From a virus, in the IMG/VR virus record IMGVR_UViG_3300023096_000006, positions 1 to 62,793 of that record: a stretch of DNA of 62,793 nt; one strand, written 5' to 3'. This document shows, in pieces, positions 47,043 through 55,337 of this stretch (position 1 is the first letter of the stretch; the number at the start of each line of letters is the position of its first letter). The notes below the pieces were generated by a model, which saw nothing but the letters and a program-made list of their open reading frames with translations, did not search any database and was not told the DNA's origin. The position numbers and the translations under genes are program-made.

Positions 47043-47267
47043 TCAGTACTCAAGATAGGTGTCTACAAAGCGACCAAGGAAGTCGTACTGGTGAAGTACA
47101 CGGATGACATTGATGCCGTCATTGCGCAAAGCCCTCTTACAATCCGAGCACGCGAATTCCATTACGTTGTCATCAGTGATGGTTGGGGTTGAGCCCTCCA
47201 TCTTCAATTTCATAAAAAGACGTTGTGGCCCATTAGGGCAACGTACTTCAATTGAGCGACTAGTCAT
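47043..47267 (-). CDS. Small Cys-containing protein, 74 aa
   Basis: MTSRSIEVRCPNGPQRLFMKLKMEG... has a first Cys with CPNGPQRLF, then FACSDCKRALR, so two cysteine pairs are nearly complete. The pattern resembles small zinc-ribbon proteins of the Com type that read a target RNA or bind DNA. The ATG overlaps the stop of the glycosyltransferase gene and the TGA is followed at once by a late motif. Function unknown. Confidence 0.65.
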   Translation of the reverse strand: MTSRSIEVRCPNGPQRLFMKLKMEGSTPTITDDNVMEFACSDCKRALRNDGINVIRVLHQYDFLGRFVDTYLEY

Positions 47268-48381
47268 CTTCTCGTCCTACTCTGCACGACTGAGCCGCCG
47301 CCCATAGCTTCTCTCCATTTGGCACAGAATCCTTCAGCCTAAGAAATAGCCTCTCCACAACAGCATCCCAAGAACACATTCTCGGAATGACCTGGGAAGC
47401 TACCATTCCCTTTAGCTGTGCTTCTGCACGATGCTGATACGTGTGCAACATGAGTTCCTTCATGTGCTCCACAGAAGCTCTAGCGTTGTACGTGTCTGGA
47501 CTGTTTTCATCTACCGGGTGGAGCGTGTAGTCCAGAGGGTAGTTGTAGTCCGAGTTCAGCCACTCCCGGTGACCGCCCCAGTTGGTAGCGATGACGGTTC
47601 CACCGGTGGACTGCATTTCCAGTGCTGGCATGTTCTTGCCCTCACCACGAGAAGGCGCAAGAAGAACGTGCTGAGTCTCGTAGAACTTGTAAAGCACCTC
47701 GTGAGGCCACATGGCGTAGTGGATGCGAAGCTTAGGGATGGCCTCCTCCATAGCACTGTGAAGTCCTGGAGTGGTCGTATGAAGGTGAAGCTCCGCGCCC
47801 TCGAACTCTACGTCAGGGTCATTCTTCAATTCAGAGAACGCCTGGATGGCTACAAAGGGGTCCTTGCGCATGTGTAGCTGTCCGTTCATGCAGAACCCAA
47901 ACCGCTCAGAATGCCAGTCGCGCTCCGATGACTCAGGCCAATCTTCTGGGTTGTACCCGCCCTGAAGAGTAAGCACAGACTGGTGTCTCCAGGCATAGTC
48001 CCGAAGGCAGTCCGAAGACACCTCGTCATAGCCAATGAGAGCGTCGTAGTACTTCAAGTCCTGCTTCAATTTAGAACGGCCTGGGAGGTTCCCGAAGTTA
48101 GAGTACTCCCACATTGTCCAAGCCACGGTGGTGTCTGCTGCAAGCTTGTACTCTTCCTCCAGGTGCAGAGCCGCAGGGTCATGGTGGTTGATTACAAGGT
48201 CAAAGGGTGGGAGGAGAGGCTTAGTCAGAAGCATGGCGATGTCCTCAGGAAGAGGAGCCTGCACTGAGGAAGGCGAGAGGTACACGTCAGCGCCCCAACG
48301 CACCAGAGCGCGGGTAAGACCTAGGCCGTCGTTTCCATAGCCTGAGAAAGGCGACAGTGGAATCTTGACAAGAACTTTCAT
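47260..48381 (-). CDS. GT4-type glycosyltransferase, 373 aa
   Basis: Two-domain GT-B layout: N-terminal SPFSGYGNDGLGLTRALVRWGADVYL, linker with FCMNGQLHMRKDPFVAIQAFSELK, and C-terminal VLLAPSRGEGKNMPALEMQSTGGTVIATNWGGHREWL, in which E-x7-E (EGKNMPALE) is the nucleotide-sugar site. It would transfer a sugar from a nucleotide donor, perhaps to the capsid, tail tube or DNA. Finding it in the tail module, just before the tube gene, suggests a virion protein as target; this is inference. GGAGGG precedes the ATG. Confidence 0.88.
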   Translation of the reverse strand: MKVLVKIPLSPFSGYGNDGLGLTRALVRWGADVYLSPSSVQAPLPEDIAMLLTKPLLPPFDLVINHHDPAALHLEEEYKLAADTTVAWTMWEYSNFGNLPGRSKLKQDLKYYDALIGYDEVSSDCLRDYAWRHQSVLTLQGGYNPEDWPESSERDWHSERFGFCMNGQLHMRKDPFVAIQAFSELKNDPDVEFEGAELHLHTTTPGLHSAMEEAIPKLRIHYAMWPHEVLYKFYETQHVLLAPSRGEGKNMPALEMQSTGGTVIATNWGGHREWLNSDYNYPLDYTLHPVDENSPDTYNARASVEHMKELMLHTYQHRAEAQLKGMVASQVIPRMCSWDAVVERLFLRLKDSVPNGEKLWAAAQSCRVGREDD

Positions 48382-48410
48382 GGTTGCCCTCCAGGGGTCA
48401 TTTTCATGTT

Positions 48411-48911
48411 TCAGATAGAAACGTCGTACCGAACCGTAGCGATGACAGCACCTTCATCATTGATGGCTGGGGATACGGACGGTTCGTTTGTGCGTTCGGA
48501 TGAGATAATCCGAACTCCTGTCTTAGTTGCAATCTCCCCAGCAGTTCCCCACACCACTGAGCCTCCACCGGGAACGTCAGCGTTGACAAGGTGCAAGAAC
48601 TTGTCAAGAGCCACGTAGACAGCTTCGGCCTTCAGGGCAGCGTCTGGACGCCGAACAGACATGTCGCTATTACGAGTAGGGTCGGTCCAGATGTCTACAA
48701 CTAGCTGAGGGAATCGCGCAGTGTTGTGACCATTAGAGCCCCAGCCGGATACAGAATTGATGACCACCATGGAAGTTCCGGTGTTCTCAATAGTGGCTTG
48801 TGGAGCCTGCCAGAAAATCCAGGGTCCAGCTTCATCCTCACCCACAAGGTCTGTGACAGACGATTGCTGGAGAAGATAGTTGGTGGCCGCTAGGGCTAGC
48901 TTTGCACTCAC
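48411..48911 (-). CDS. Tail terminator-like protein, 166 aa
   Basis: Third gene of a typical stopper, completion, terminator run. Strand pattern IFWQAPQATIENTGTSMVVINSV...FPQLVVDIWTDP...AEAVYVALDKFLHLV is that of gpU-like terminators, where the FPQLVVDIW strand forms the ring. It should cap the tail tube and join it to the head. The GTG overlaps the upstream stop. Confidence 0.75.
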   Translation of the reverse strand: MSAKLALAATNYLLQQSSVTDLVGEDEAGPWIFWQAPQATIENTGTSMVVINSVSGWGSNGHNTARFPQLVVDIWTDPTRNSDMSVRRPDAALKAEAVYVALDKFLHLVNADVPGGGSVVWGTAGEIATKTGVRIISSERTNEPSVSPAINDEGAVIATVRYDVSI

Positions 48912-49264
48912 GATAGAGCCTTCAGGATTGCTTTTACGTACAACGAGTCTAGCGCCTGTAGAGGGGCAAAGAAGTCGTGGTCTGCGTCTCTTGCCTTTTC
49001 GTAGATAGCGTAGGTAACAGGGTTATTCACCCCTAGGCTAATGCCACCATAAGAGATTTCACCTTCCCAGGTGTCGCCTCTCATTTCTGAAGAATGCTTA
49101 CCAGAAGCCTTCAAGGAACCAGTGATGACGTGAACTGCCGCTTGTGTTGACTTGAAGCCCGTGTCTAGCACTGCATCAAGATATAGCTTGGCCCGCATAG
49201 GAGCTTTCTCTAGACGGTCTAGCTCCTTGGTTACCTGAGTCCAGTTGCTTGTCAGTCGAATCAT
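48908..49264 (-). CDS. HK97 gp10-like tail completion/neck protein, 118 aa
   Basis: The sequence KAPMRAKLYLDAVLDTGFKSTQAAVHVITGSLKASGKHSS ... ISYGG...YAIYEKARDADHDFF has the gp10-type features: a helical start, ITGSLKAS motif, and a YAIYEKA(R)...HDFF C-terminal region. Family members act at the neck during head-tail joining. Coupled by ATGA to its neighbour. Confidence 0.83.
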   Translation of the reverse strand: MIRLTSNWTQVTKELDRLEKAPMRAKLYLDAVLDTGFKSTQAAVHVITGSLKASGKHSSEMRGDTWEGEISYGGISLGVNNPVTYAIYEKARDADHDFFAPLQALDSLYVKAILKALS

Positions 49265-49650
49265 TTCGGGAACTTCTCCTGAAGATTGCGCTGAACAGTT
49301 TCTACAATTTGAACTTCAATGTGATGACCGCTGGCGTAGTCGATAGCCACGTCAGGAATGGTCTTTAGGTCAAACACTCCCTCTACAGGGCCAGAGACGG
49401 TGACAATTCGGTCGCCCGCCTTAAGAGGAAGACCGGCTCGACAGAACATAACCCCAATTCGGTCAGGAGCTACCCCGGCGTTATCAGCCATAGGGATGTC
49501 CTTACCGGGACGCAGGAAGTTCAAGTCGAGTCGGCACTTGATGTAGCTAAGAGGAGCTTCAGCGTCCTGCCATGTAACCTCGGGCACGCCGTCGATGCGC
49601 GTCTTCAATTGACGCTGCACCTTGACAACACTCGAAAATAGATGGTCCAT
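49261..49650 (-). CDS. Head-tail stopper-like protein, 129 aa
   Basis: Beta-rich small protein (MDHLFSSVVKVQRQLK...) with RPGKDIPMADNAGVAPDRIGVMFC and LPLKAGDRIVTVSGPVEGVFDLKTIPDVAIDY, the strand order of head-closure proteins. The order stopper, gp10-like, terminator on consecutive overlapping genes supports it. It has its own late motif (49664-49675). Confidence 0.72.
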   Translation of the reverse strand: MDHLFSSVVKVQRQLKTRIDGVPEVTWQDAEAPLSYIKCRLDLNFLRPGKDIPMADNAGVAPDRIGVMFCRAGLPLKAGDRIVTVSGPVEGVFDLKTIPDVAIDYASGHHIEVQIVETVQRNLQEKFPK

Positions 49651-49663
49651 GTTAGCTCCTACC

Positions 49664-49675
49664 TTCTACTATCGC
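49664..49675 (-). promoter_or_regulatory. Late motif GCGATAGTAGAA before the stopper gene
   Basis: It directly follows the TGA of the glutaredoxin gene and is 14 bases from the stopper ATG, closer than at other copies. Confidence 0.7.
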
Positions 49676-49676
49676 G

Positions 49677-49949
49677 TCAGGCGGCGACAGCCTCTGAATG
49701 GTAAGAGCTAATGATGTTGTCTACCTTGGCAGGGTCATAGCCTGTGAAGTGCTCTCCTTTGAAGTAAACAACGGGCGCAGCCTTGTAGCCCCACGTTCCC
49801 TGAATGAGAGTTAGTGCGTCTGGAACCTCTGACGCATCAATCTCCTGGTACTCGACGCCCTTCTCCTTCAGCTTGCGCTTGACAGCATTACACTGTACGC
49901 AACCCGGTAGGGAGAAGATGGTGGGCTTGTCAATTTCGATATCTGGCAT
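49677..49949 (-). CDS. nrdH: NrdH-type glutaredoxin, 90 aa
   Basis: The thioredoxin fold is clear: PTIFSLPGCVQCNAVKRKLKEKGVEYQEIDASE, with redox pair Cys17-Val-Gln-Cys20, and later AAPVVYFKGEHFTGYDPAKVDNII. NrdH proteins reduce ribonucleotide reductase. No reductase gene is in this window, so it may serve the host enzyme or keep virion thiols reduced. It is out of place, between connector and fibre genes, and GGAGAA precedes the ATG. Confidence 0.9.
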   Translation of the reverse strand: MPDIEIDKPTIFSLPGCVQCNAVKRKLKEKGVEYQEIDASEVPDALTLIQGTWGYKAAPVVYFKGEHFTGYDPAKVDNIISSYHSEAVAA

Positions 49950-50004
49950 GCGCCATTCTCCTTATTTTGGGTGTGTAAAGCTCCAAGGCTTCCGTCTGGG
50001 GGAA

Positions 50005-50030
50005 CTTCCAAGTCTACTCTCTAGACCTGG
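50005..50030 (-). terminator. Hairpin between the small helical gene and glutaredoxin gene
   Basis: CCAAGTCTA pairs with TAGACCTGG (one mismatch) around CTCTC in the 99-base gap. There is no T-run. It may serve as a partial terminator or mRNA stabiliser. Confidence 0.4.
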
Positions 50031-50048
50031 GAAAACAGTCAAACGACG

Positions 50049-50246
50049 TTAGTCTACGACAGGACGAGCTTCTTCCAACACACCCATGATGACACTCTTG
50101 TCACCACCATCTTCCACATATTGCTTAGTCATTGCCGCAATTTGTGAAGGTACACGGGCCATACGCTGTCGCCTCTCTTGCTCACTCAGCACAGCGTTCA
50201 AAAGATTAGAAAGTTCGTCATCCGAAAGGTTGGCGAGTTCGGACAT
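50049..50246 (-). CDS. Small helical protein, 65 aa
   Basis: MSELANLSDDELSNLLNAVLSEQERRQRMARVPSQ... is almost all helix. It has the LSDDEL start seen in several small phage proteins that sit next to fibres or adaptors. GGAG precedes the ATG. Followed by a 99-base gap. A fibre-assembly chaperone is conceivable by position, but not shown. Confidence 0.65.
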   Translation of the reverse strand: MSELANLSDDELSNLLNAVLSEQERRQRMARVPSQIAAMTKQYVEDGGDKSVIMGVLEEARPVVD

Positions 50247-50257
50247 GATGTTGCTCC

Positions 50258-52732
50258 TTAGAGGTTAGGGATTGTGCCGGAAGCTACGCCCGGAAGAGCG
50301 GTAGGCCAAGCCTGAGCCGTCTGCCAGGAGATGGACCAGTAAGCGACCGACCCAACGACAAATCCAGTGGGAGTTGAGACGTTGCCGGTGGTCTGATTGG
50401 AGACACCGATTACTGCCACGTTGGTCCCATTGTCTCGGCTGACAAGGAACCTGTGTCCCCCACTCACAGGAAGGAATCCTGGCAGGTCGGCGGTCAGCAG
50501 GAAGCCCCCGGATGTAGCGGCAGTTCCGTCGAGGTTATATCCGATGAGGGTGACCAAATCATCCGTGCGGCGAATGAAGAGGCCTCCAGCGCTTCCGAGA
50601 ACCCAGCCGTTCTGCAACAGGCTGGAGATTCCCCTGAAACCGGTGTCTCCATAGATGCGCTGTTCACGACCGTTGATGTCATCGTAGGTGTAGATGGCGC
50701 GGCCAGCGGTCGTGTCTACGCGCTGTGTAGGAACGAATCGCCAGGGAGACCAAGGTGCCTGGGAAGCCAGGTCGTTACAACGACGCACCCACTCGCCAGT
50801 CACGCCAAGAGTTGTTCCACTCTGAGGCGTGAACCTCTGAACGAGGTACAGGGGGCTGGCGTTCACCGTGGTCACGTCGAGAACGCCACGAACAAGCGCA
50901 GGATAGTTCCTCTCGGGAAGTGCGCTTCCACCGACCGGCTGAATGTACTTGCCAGTGAGGGTAATGTCGTTCAGGTTGGCGGAACCCAAGACAATCGGGC
51001 CAGGCATGACCGACTGCTCGCGGTTGTTCACATCATCCCAGGTGAAGATTTCCAGGCCCGGTTGCTCGACAGGAGAATTGATTCTCTGAGGAGCGATGAA
51101 GCGCCAAGGCGTCCACTGATTATTGCTTCGGCTGGTTCGCTGGTAGATTCCTGGCGTACCACTCACGGTGTCGGCGTGGTAGGTCAATTCCTGAATGATG
51201 CGCCCGGTGCCTGGCTGAGCCAGAGAAACGTCAAGCGAACATGCGCCCGTGCGCGGGTAGTTGCGTCCGGTGGTAGCACTAGATGCAGTGTTCTGGTAGT
51301 ACCTGCCAGCTTGGGTAATAGAGTTTAGGTCATTGAGTCCAAGGGCGGTACCAATAGGCATAACGCCCTGGTATCTGTTATTTTGCTCATCCCACGTCTC
51401 TACCGTGATGCCAGGCTCGCCTACGGGGGAGGTCACGCGCTGATGAGGCATGAACTGCCACGCACCCCATGCCGTATTGCTGGTGTTTCGGTTACGCTGG
51501 AACATGCGTGAACCGTTAGTGTTGTTGAATCCAGTAGCTACCTGACGGCTGATGCTTCCACCCGTACCAACAACTTCTACGACACCATAGAAGCCTTCAT
51601 ATGGGTAACCTCGTGCAATCGTTCCGTTGGTCGAACTCGACTGGTAGTAATGACCAGGAAGGAACACGGCGTCAAGGCTAAAGATACCCAGGGCAGAACC
51701 AGTTGGCAGAACCTGACGCTCAACACTTGAAGTTGGGTCAGTCAGGGAAATCGAGACGCCTGGCTGGTCAGTCGGGTTGTTGAAAACGGTGCTTGGAATG
51801 AAGCGCCACCCGTGAGGGCTTCCAAAGGTGTTTGGCGCTCTCCTCATGAAAATGCCCGAAGCGGGCGCATTGTTGCCATAAGGATAGAAAATCTGCATAG
51901 CCGCGCCACCGGGCACAGTATTGAGGACATCTAGAATGCCAGCAGTGTGTCCAGGGGGCATGGCACTAGACGCAGTACCAGCGGCAGAGGAGAATCGGTA
52001 CCTACCGGGGGTCAGCAGTGTGTTGATATCAACACCAGCGCTGGAAATGGTAGTACCAACAAATTGACCGGCCAGAGAGAGTTCAGCAGCGGCTTCCGCA
52101 GCCGTACGTGACGCCTGAGCACCCGTCTGAGCAGCCTCTGAACCACTTCTAGCTGTCTCAGCACCAGTCCTTGCATCCTGAGCGGCTGTAGCGCTTCCTG
52201 ACGCCTCTGTGGCACTACTTGACGCAGAGGTTGCGCTGTCTGCGGCAGCAGTCTGAGCGGTTTGTGCTCCGGTTCTAGCTGTTTCAGCCAGCCCTTGGGC
52301 GGTTTGTGCTCCAGCCCTGGCTGTTTCAGCGAGCGAACGAGCCTGGGAAGCCCCTGCCCTTGCCGCCTCAGCCCATTCTTGTGAAGCGTCAGCGCTTTCC
52401 GCGTAACTCTGGGAACTTGCGCGTGCGGCCTCGGCATCCACCCGTGAAACATCAGCGGCGGATGCGGAAGCTGCGGCAGCATTCTTTGAAGAATCTGTCT
52501 GAGCTACTGCTTCTTCTGCTTCGGCTCTAACCGTCTGAACCGCAAGCAAAATGTCCGCTAGCTCATCAGGCTTGATGTTGATATCCGGGAGTTCACTCCA
52601 GGTAGAAGAGCCGTTACCAATCTTGAAAATGAAATTGGTCGTATCGAGTCCTGCTTCTCCAATAGCAAGAACAGGGTTGACCTCAGCCCAACGCTCGGCA
52701 GTTCCACGCTTGAACTGAATTGTGTCTGCCAT
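50258..52732 (-). CDS. Tail fibre with pyocin-knob-like repeats, 824 aa
   Basis: The N-terminus DTIQFKRGTAERWAEVNPVLAIGEAGLDTTNFIFKIGNGSSTWSELP is the common tail-fibre attachment domain. Residues 80-220 are an Ala-rich coiled coil with repeats of A-x-T-A-R-(A/T)-G-A-Q-T-A-Q. Then come about four knob-like modules of about 110 residues, each with L-x-x-(I/L)-x-x-x-G-(R/K)-Y and a W-(T/S)-P-W-R-F-(I/V) end. The last 110 residues are a different beta tip. Such fibres bind cell-surface sugars. The gene lies unusually between two connector genes; ATG 52732 overlaps the upstream stop and follows GGAGG. Confidence 0.85.
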   Translation of the reverse strand: MADTIQFKRGTAERWAEVNPVLAIGEAGLDTTNFIFKIGNGSSTWSELPDINIKPDELADILLAVQTVRAEAEEAVAQTDSSKNAAAASASAADVSRVDAEAARASSQSYAESADASQEWAEAARAGASQARSLAETARAGAQTAQGLAETARTGAQTAQTAAADSATSASSSATEASGSATAAQDARTGAETARSGSEAAQTGAQASRTAAEAAAELSLAGQFVGTTISSAGVDINTLLTPGRYRFSSAAGTASSAMPPGHTAGILDVLNTVPGGAAMQIFYPYGNNAPASGIFMRRAPNTFGSPHGWRFIPSTVFNNPTDQPGVSISLTDPTSSVERQVLPTGSALGIFSLDAVFLPGHYYQSSSTNGTIARGYPYEGFYGVVEVVGTGGSISRQVATGFNNTNGSRMFQRNRNTSNTAWGAWQFMPHQRVTSPVGEPGITVETWDEQNNRYQGVMPIGTALGLNDLNSITQAGRYYQNTASSATTGRNYPRTGACSLDVSLAQPGTGRIIQELTYHADTVSGTPGIYQRTSRSNNQWTPWRFIAPQRINSPVEQPGLEIFTWDDVNNREQSVMPGPIVLGSANLNDITLTGKYIQPVGGSALPERNYPALVRGVLDVTTVNASPLYLVQRFTPQSGTTLGVTGEWVRRCNDLASQAPWSPWRFVPTQRVDTTAGRAIYTYDDINGREQRIYGDTGFRGISSLLQNGWVLGSAGGLFIRRTDDLVTLIGYNLDGTAATSGGFLLTADLPGFLPVSGGHRFLVSRDNGTNVAVIGVSNQTTGNVSTPTGFVVGSVAYWSISWQTAQAWPTALPGVASGTIPNL

Positions 52733-53340
52733 TAAATCCATCCTCCATCTAGGCTTCCATCAGAGCCTAGGTCACCTACATTTCCGCCGTCATACTCAGA
52801 TTGATAACGACTTGGCGGGAATCCCTCGGAGGGGTCTTGCATAAAGTTGCTGTGAAGTCGCTGGTCAATAGGAGAAATAAGGCGAGTGTTACCCGGAATA
52901 CGACCGTCACCCATAGGCATATCCCACTCGAAGGCTTCAATGCCTCCACCCATGGGAATGTTGTCCAGGTCGCAGACACTGAGCTTATTGAGCGCTACGT
53001 CGAACCAGCCAATACCCGTTGGCAGTCCTCCCATGACAGCGCCAGAAACCTTGCTGTAGGAATAGCTACCGATGGTTTCAGAAGAGAACGGGTTGGAAAG
53101 AATCGTCTGGAAAGGTTGCACCAGATAGATAGCATCAGCCATCGACAGAATGGCCATGCGAGCTAGCTCAGCCATCGTAGGGTCATCTGGCCAGCGGTCA
53201 CCTAGACAAGTACCTAGCTTGAAAAGAAGAGTTGCCTGTGCAATAGCACTGGGAGCGTAGGCCGCGTTCACGTACTCCGAAGCAGACCTACCAGAAAAAT
53301 TTGACAGGTCTGTAATCGAGAAAGTAGGGAACGCGGCCAC
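52732..53340 (-). CDS. Head-tail adaptor-like protein, 202 aa
   Basis: Helical N-terminal two thirds (SITDLSNFSGRSASEYVNAAYAPSAIAQATLLFKLGTCLG... MAELARMAILSMADAIYLVQPFQ) suits adaptors of the gp15/gp6 class that sit on the portal. The C-terminal part is Gly/Asp-rich (SEYDGGNVGDLGSDGSLDGGW). The position between the capsid region and stopper supports it. Assignment is by context more than motif. Confidence 0.65.
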   Translation of the reverse strand: MAAFPTFSITDLSNFSGRSASEYVNAAYAPSAIAQATLLFKLGTCLGDRWPDDPTMAELARMAILSMADAIYLVQPFQTILSNPFSSETIGSYSYSKVSGAVMGGLPTGIGWFDVALNKLSVCDLDNIPMGGGIEAFEWDMPMGDGRIPGNTRLISPIDQRLHSNFMQDPSEGFPPSRYQSEYDGGNVGDLGSDGSLDGGWI

Positions 53341-53348
53341 GGCTAACC

Positions 53349-53963
53349 TCAGATTCGAACGGCTGGTGCCTGGAAGGAAACAGTCTTACCCGCAAGCTCG
53401 GGCTCAACATAAGCACGCTTACCCGGCCATGCTCCCTTGCGGAACTTGACGACTCCCCAACGCTCGAACTGCTCTTCGTCCGACAGGTGGAGCCAGGACT
53501 GTCCTGTGCGGTCCCGCGTGTTGGCATACGCTTCAGGTCCGAAGATGACCTCCTGGCCGCGATAGAACACCTGCTGGTTGGACGTGAATCCATCCTCCAG
53601 GAAGTGGACTAGGATTCCACCTTCTACGTTCTCCTCGAACTCCAGTTCACCCTCCTTGCGACCATTGGCCTTAGCAAGCTGGTCCTGGAGGTCGCGAATC
53701 TGCTTCTGCTCGGCAGTTTCCGCAGGAGCGGGACGGTGGTCAATGGTTCTAACAATCTGAGACTGAGCTTCTGCAAGCTGACGGCGTAGTTCCTTCAGTT
53801 CCTCAGATTCTTCTACGACAACAGAGCCATTGTCATGCTCTTCAGTCGTCTGCTCTTCACCCGGCTTGGGCTCATCGACAGCAGGAGCATTAGGAGTGCC
53901 CCCAATGTCAAGAAGCTCATCTAGCGTAGTGGCGGCTGTGTCGCTCTTTCGTGTTGCGGCCAT
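53349..53963 (-). CDS. Head-module coiled-coil protein, 204 aa
   Basis: An acidic, disordered start (VDEPKPGEEQTTEEHDNGSVVVEESEELK) leads into a coiled coil (LRRQLAEAQSQIVR..., EQKQIRDLQDQLAKANG, about 55-105), then a folded C-terminal beta part (GGILVHFLEDGFTSNQQVFYRGQEVIFG). It is the first gene after the capsid gene, with its own late motif 45 bases upstream. Role unknown; perhaps a capsid fibre/decoration or connector accessory. Confidence 0.7.
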   Translation of the reverse strand: MAATRKSDTAATTLDELLDIGGTPNAPAVDEPKPGEEQTTEEHDNGSVVVEESEELKELRRQLAEAQSQIVRTIDHRPAPAETAEQKQIRDLQDQLAKANGRKEGELEFEENVEGGILVHFLEDGFTSNQQVFYRGQEVIFGPEAYANTRDRTGQSWLHLSDEEQFERWGVVKFRKGAWPGKRAYVEPELAGKTVSFQAPAVRI

Positions 53964-54007
53964 GTTATAACTCCTCGTTTTCTAATGGCGTAGCGCGATG
54001 GCGTTAC

Positions 54008-54019
54008 TTCTACTATCGC
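54008..54019 (-). promoter_or_regulatory. Late motif GCGATAGTAGAA after the capsid gene
   Basis: This copy follows the capsid terminator (54057-54082) and restarts transcription 44 bases before the ATG at 53963. Confidence 0.75.
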
Positions 54020-54056
54020 GCTTTGTACACCAGTCTACCGGCTCGATAAACAGGGA

Positions 54057-54082
54057 AAGCCCCCACCCGAAGGTGAGGGCTT
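54057..54082 (-). terminator. Terminator after the major capsid gene
   Basis: AAGCCCTCACC and GGTGGGGGCTT pair around a TTCG tetraloop (one mismatch), followed on the minus strand by TTTCCC. A stable tetraloop hairpin directly after the capsid stop fits a terminator or 3'-end protector for an abundant mRNA. Confidence 0.8.
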
Positions 54083-54095
54083 CCGCTGGTAGAGC

Positions 54096-55133
54096 TTACG
54101 CGACGTTGGCGTAGACAATCTGCTCAGGCTTGTTCAGGACTGGCAGGAAGTGCCACTCTAGAAGGTACTGGCGAGCCGATGGGTCTGGCTCGAAGAAGGT
54201 CTTGGCGAACTTACCCGTGTAACCCTGAGGTGCAGCAAGGTCAGCGGTTGGTCCGACAACCATTTCGAACGGACGGCCATCGGTGAAGTTACCGAAGACA
54301 ATGCGGTTGTCCGCAAGGAACTTCTGCTCAGCGCCTGGGTCCGTTGGGTTTGGCCCGTAGGATGCGCCAGTAGCGTCGAAGACGGAATCCTGGATGTGCC
54401 AGTCAATTCCGAGGAAGTTAGGAAGCGTACCGTTACCGTAGTACTGGTCCTTCATGCGGTCAGACAGAAGGAACGCTGGGGTGCTTCCTGCCAGGGCGAA
54501 GGAGTCGAAGATGCGAGTAATGGTCTGCTCAGAAGCATAAGCCTCACGTGCAGGAACCTGTCCATCGCGGTCAACAAGGCGCTTCCAAGCGCGAACGTCA
54601 GCAATAATCTGCTGAGGCGTAGCGGTGGCCCAAGGGGTACCGGCGCTTGGCTTGTGGGAAGCTGGCAGCTTGTAGTCAACGTAAACGTCGGGGGAGTCAC
54701 CCTCGCCGTCCTTGGCCTTGACGTCGATGACACCGGTGAGCATCTGCCAGATGGCGTACTCAGCGAAGTTGTCGAAACGACGGTTGAGGTCTTCAAGCTC
54801 ACGCTTGACGGCCTTCTCAGCGTTGACCTTAGCAATCTCACCTGGAGTACGTACCCAGTAGAGAGTCGTTGGGCTGAAGACCTTCTTCTCACGCAGGTAG
54901 AGGAAGGCAGCAGTCAGCGTCTCGCGACCAAGCTGAGGCACGATGTGGGCCTCAGAGTTTGGAACGTTTGGTCGCGCGATAGCTCGGCTACCACGGGTTA
55001 CGTCCCACTGTGCTGTTGGGAACGGGTGCGGAGTCTTGTCGATGCGGTTAAGCATCGTTAGAGTCTCCGGTGCCGTGAACTTCTCAACGACACCCAGCAG
55101 CACCGTAGGCTGGAAGAGTGAAATGTCAGGCAC
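54096..55133 (-). CDS. Major capsid protein (lambda gpE family)
   Basis: 345 residues with gpE-type features: an N-terminal start ISLFQPTVLLGVVEKFTAPETLTMLNRI, PNSEAHIVPQLGRETLTAAFLYLREKKVFSPTTLYWVRTPGE (E-loop and spine helix region), then YAIWQMLTGVI and a C-terminal FAKTFFEPDPSARQYLLEWHFLPVLNKPEQIVYANV typical for this family. It follows the decoration gene, as in lambda D-E. The GTG start has AGGAG. Late motif 55251-55261 and a long leader precede it, and a strong terminator follows. Confidence 0.93.
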   Translation of the reverse strand: MPDISLFQPTVLLGVVEKFTAPETLTMLNRIDKTPHPFPTAQWDVTRGSRAIARPNVPNSEAHIVPQLGRETLTAAFLYLREKKVFSPTTLYWVRTPGEIAKVNAEKAVKRELEDLNRRFDNFAEYAIWQMLTGVIDVKAKDGEGDSPDVYVDYKLPASHKPSAGTPWATATPQQIIADVRAWKRLVDRDGQVPAREAYASEQTITRIFDSFALAGSTPAFLLSDRMKDQYYGNGTLPNFLGIDWHIQDSVFDATGASYGPNPTDPGAEQKFLADNRIVFGNFTDGRPFEMVVGPTADLAAPQGYTGKFAKTFFEPDPSARQYLLEWHFLPVLNKPEQIVYANVA

Positions 55134-55337
55134 TGGATTCTCCTATGGTAGGTATGCCTCTTACAAGGATTCAGCGACCTAACGGCCCGGTCTGCACCAC
55201 ATCCGAAGATGTCACTTGGTTGACCTGTTTTTGAGTTTTTACCTCTGTGGTCTACTATCGCTCATAGACCCTCGGGCTACTCAGGGATGGACTCAGAATT
55301 TCTCCTGAGTCGCACCCTCAGCGTCCCGAACTACTGC
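55134..55337 (-). promoter_or_regulatory. Capsid gene leader with hairpins
   Basis: The 204-base gap holds GACTCAG/CTGAGTC (7-bp hairpin, decoration-gene terminator candidate), the late motif, and after it an ACATC-TTCG-GATGT hairpin in a predicted leader of over 100 bases. No small gene is visible. Structured leaders of this kind often stabilise abundant mRNAs. Confidence 0.55.
55251..55261 (-). promoter_or_regulatory. Late motif GCGATAGTAGA before the capsid gene
   Basis: It differs from the common form only after the core (GCGATAGTAGACC). It lies about 118 bases before the capsid GTG. Confidence 0.75.

Noticed and set aside
52012-52482. Second-frame 156-codon protein inside the fibre gene
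   Set aside because: A shadow caused by the Ala/Gln-rich coiled-coil repeat of the fibre; no start signal and a highly biased composition.
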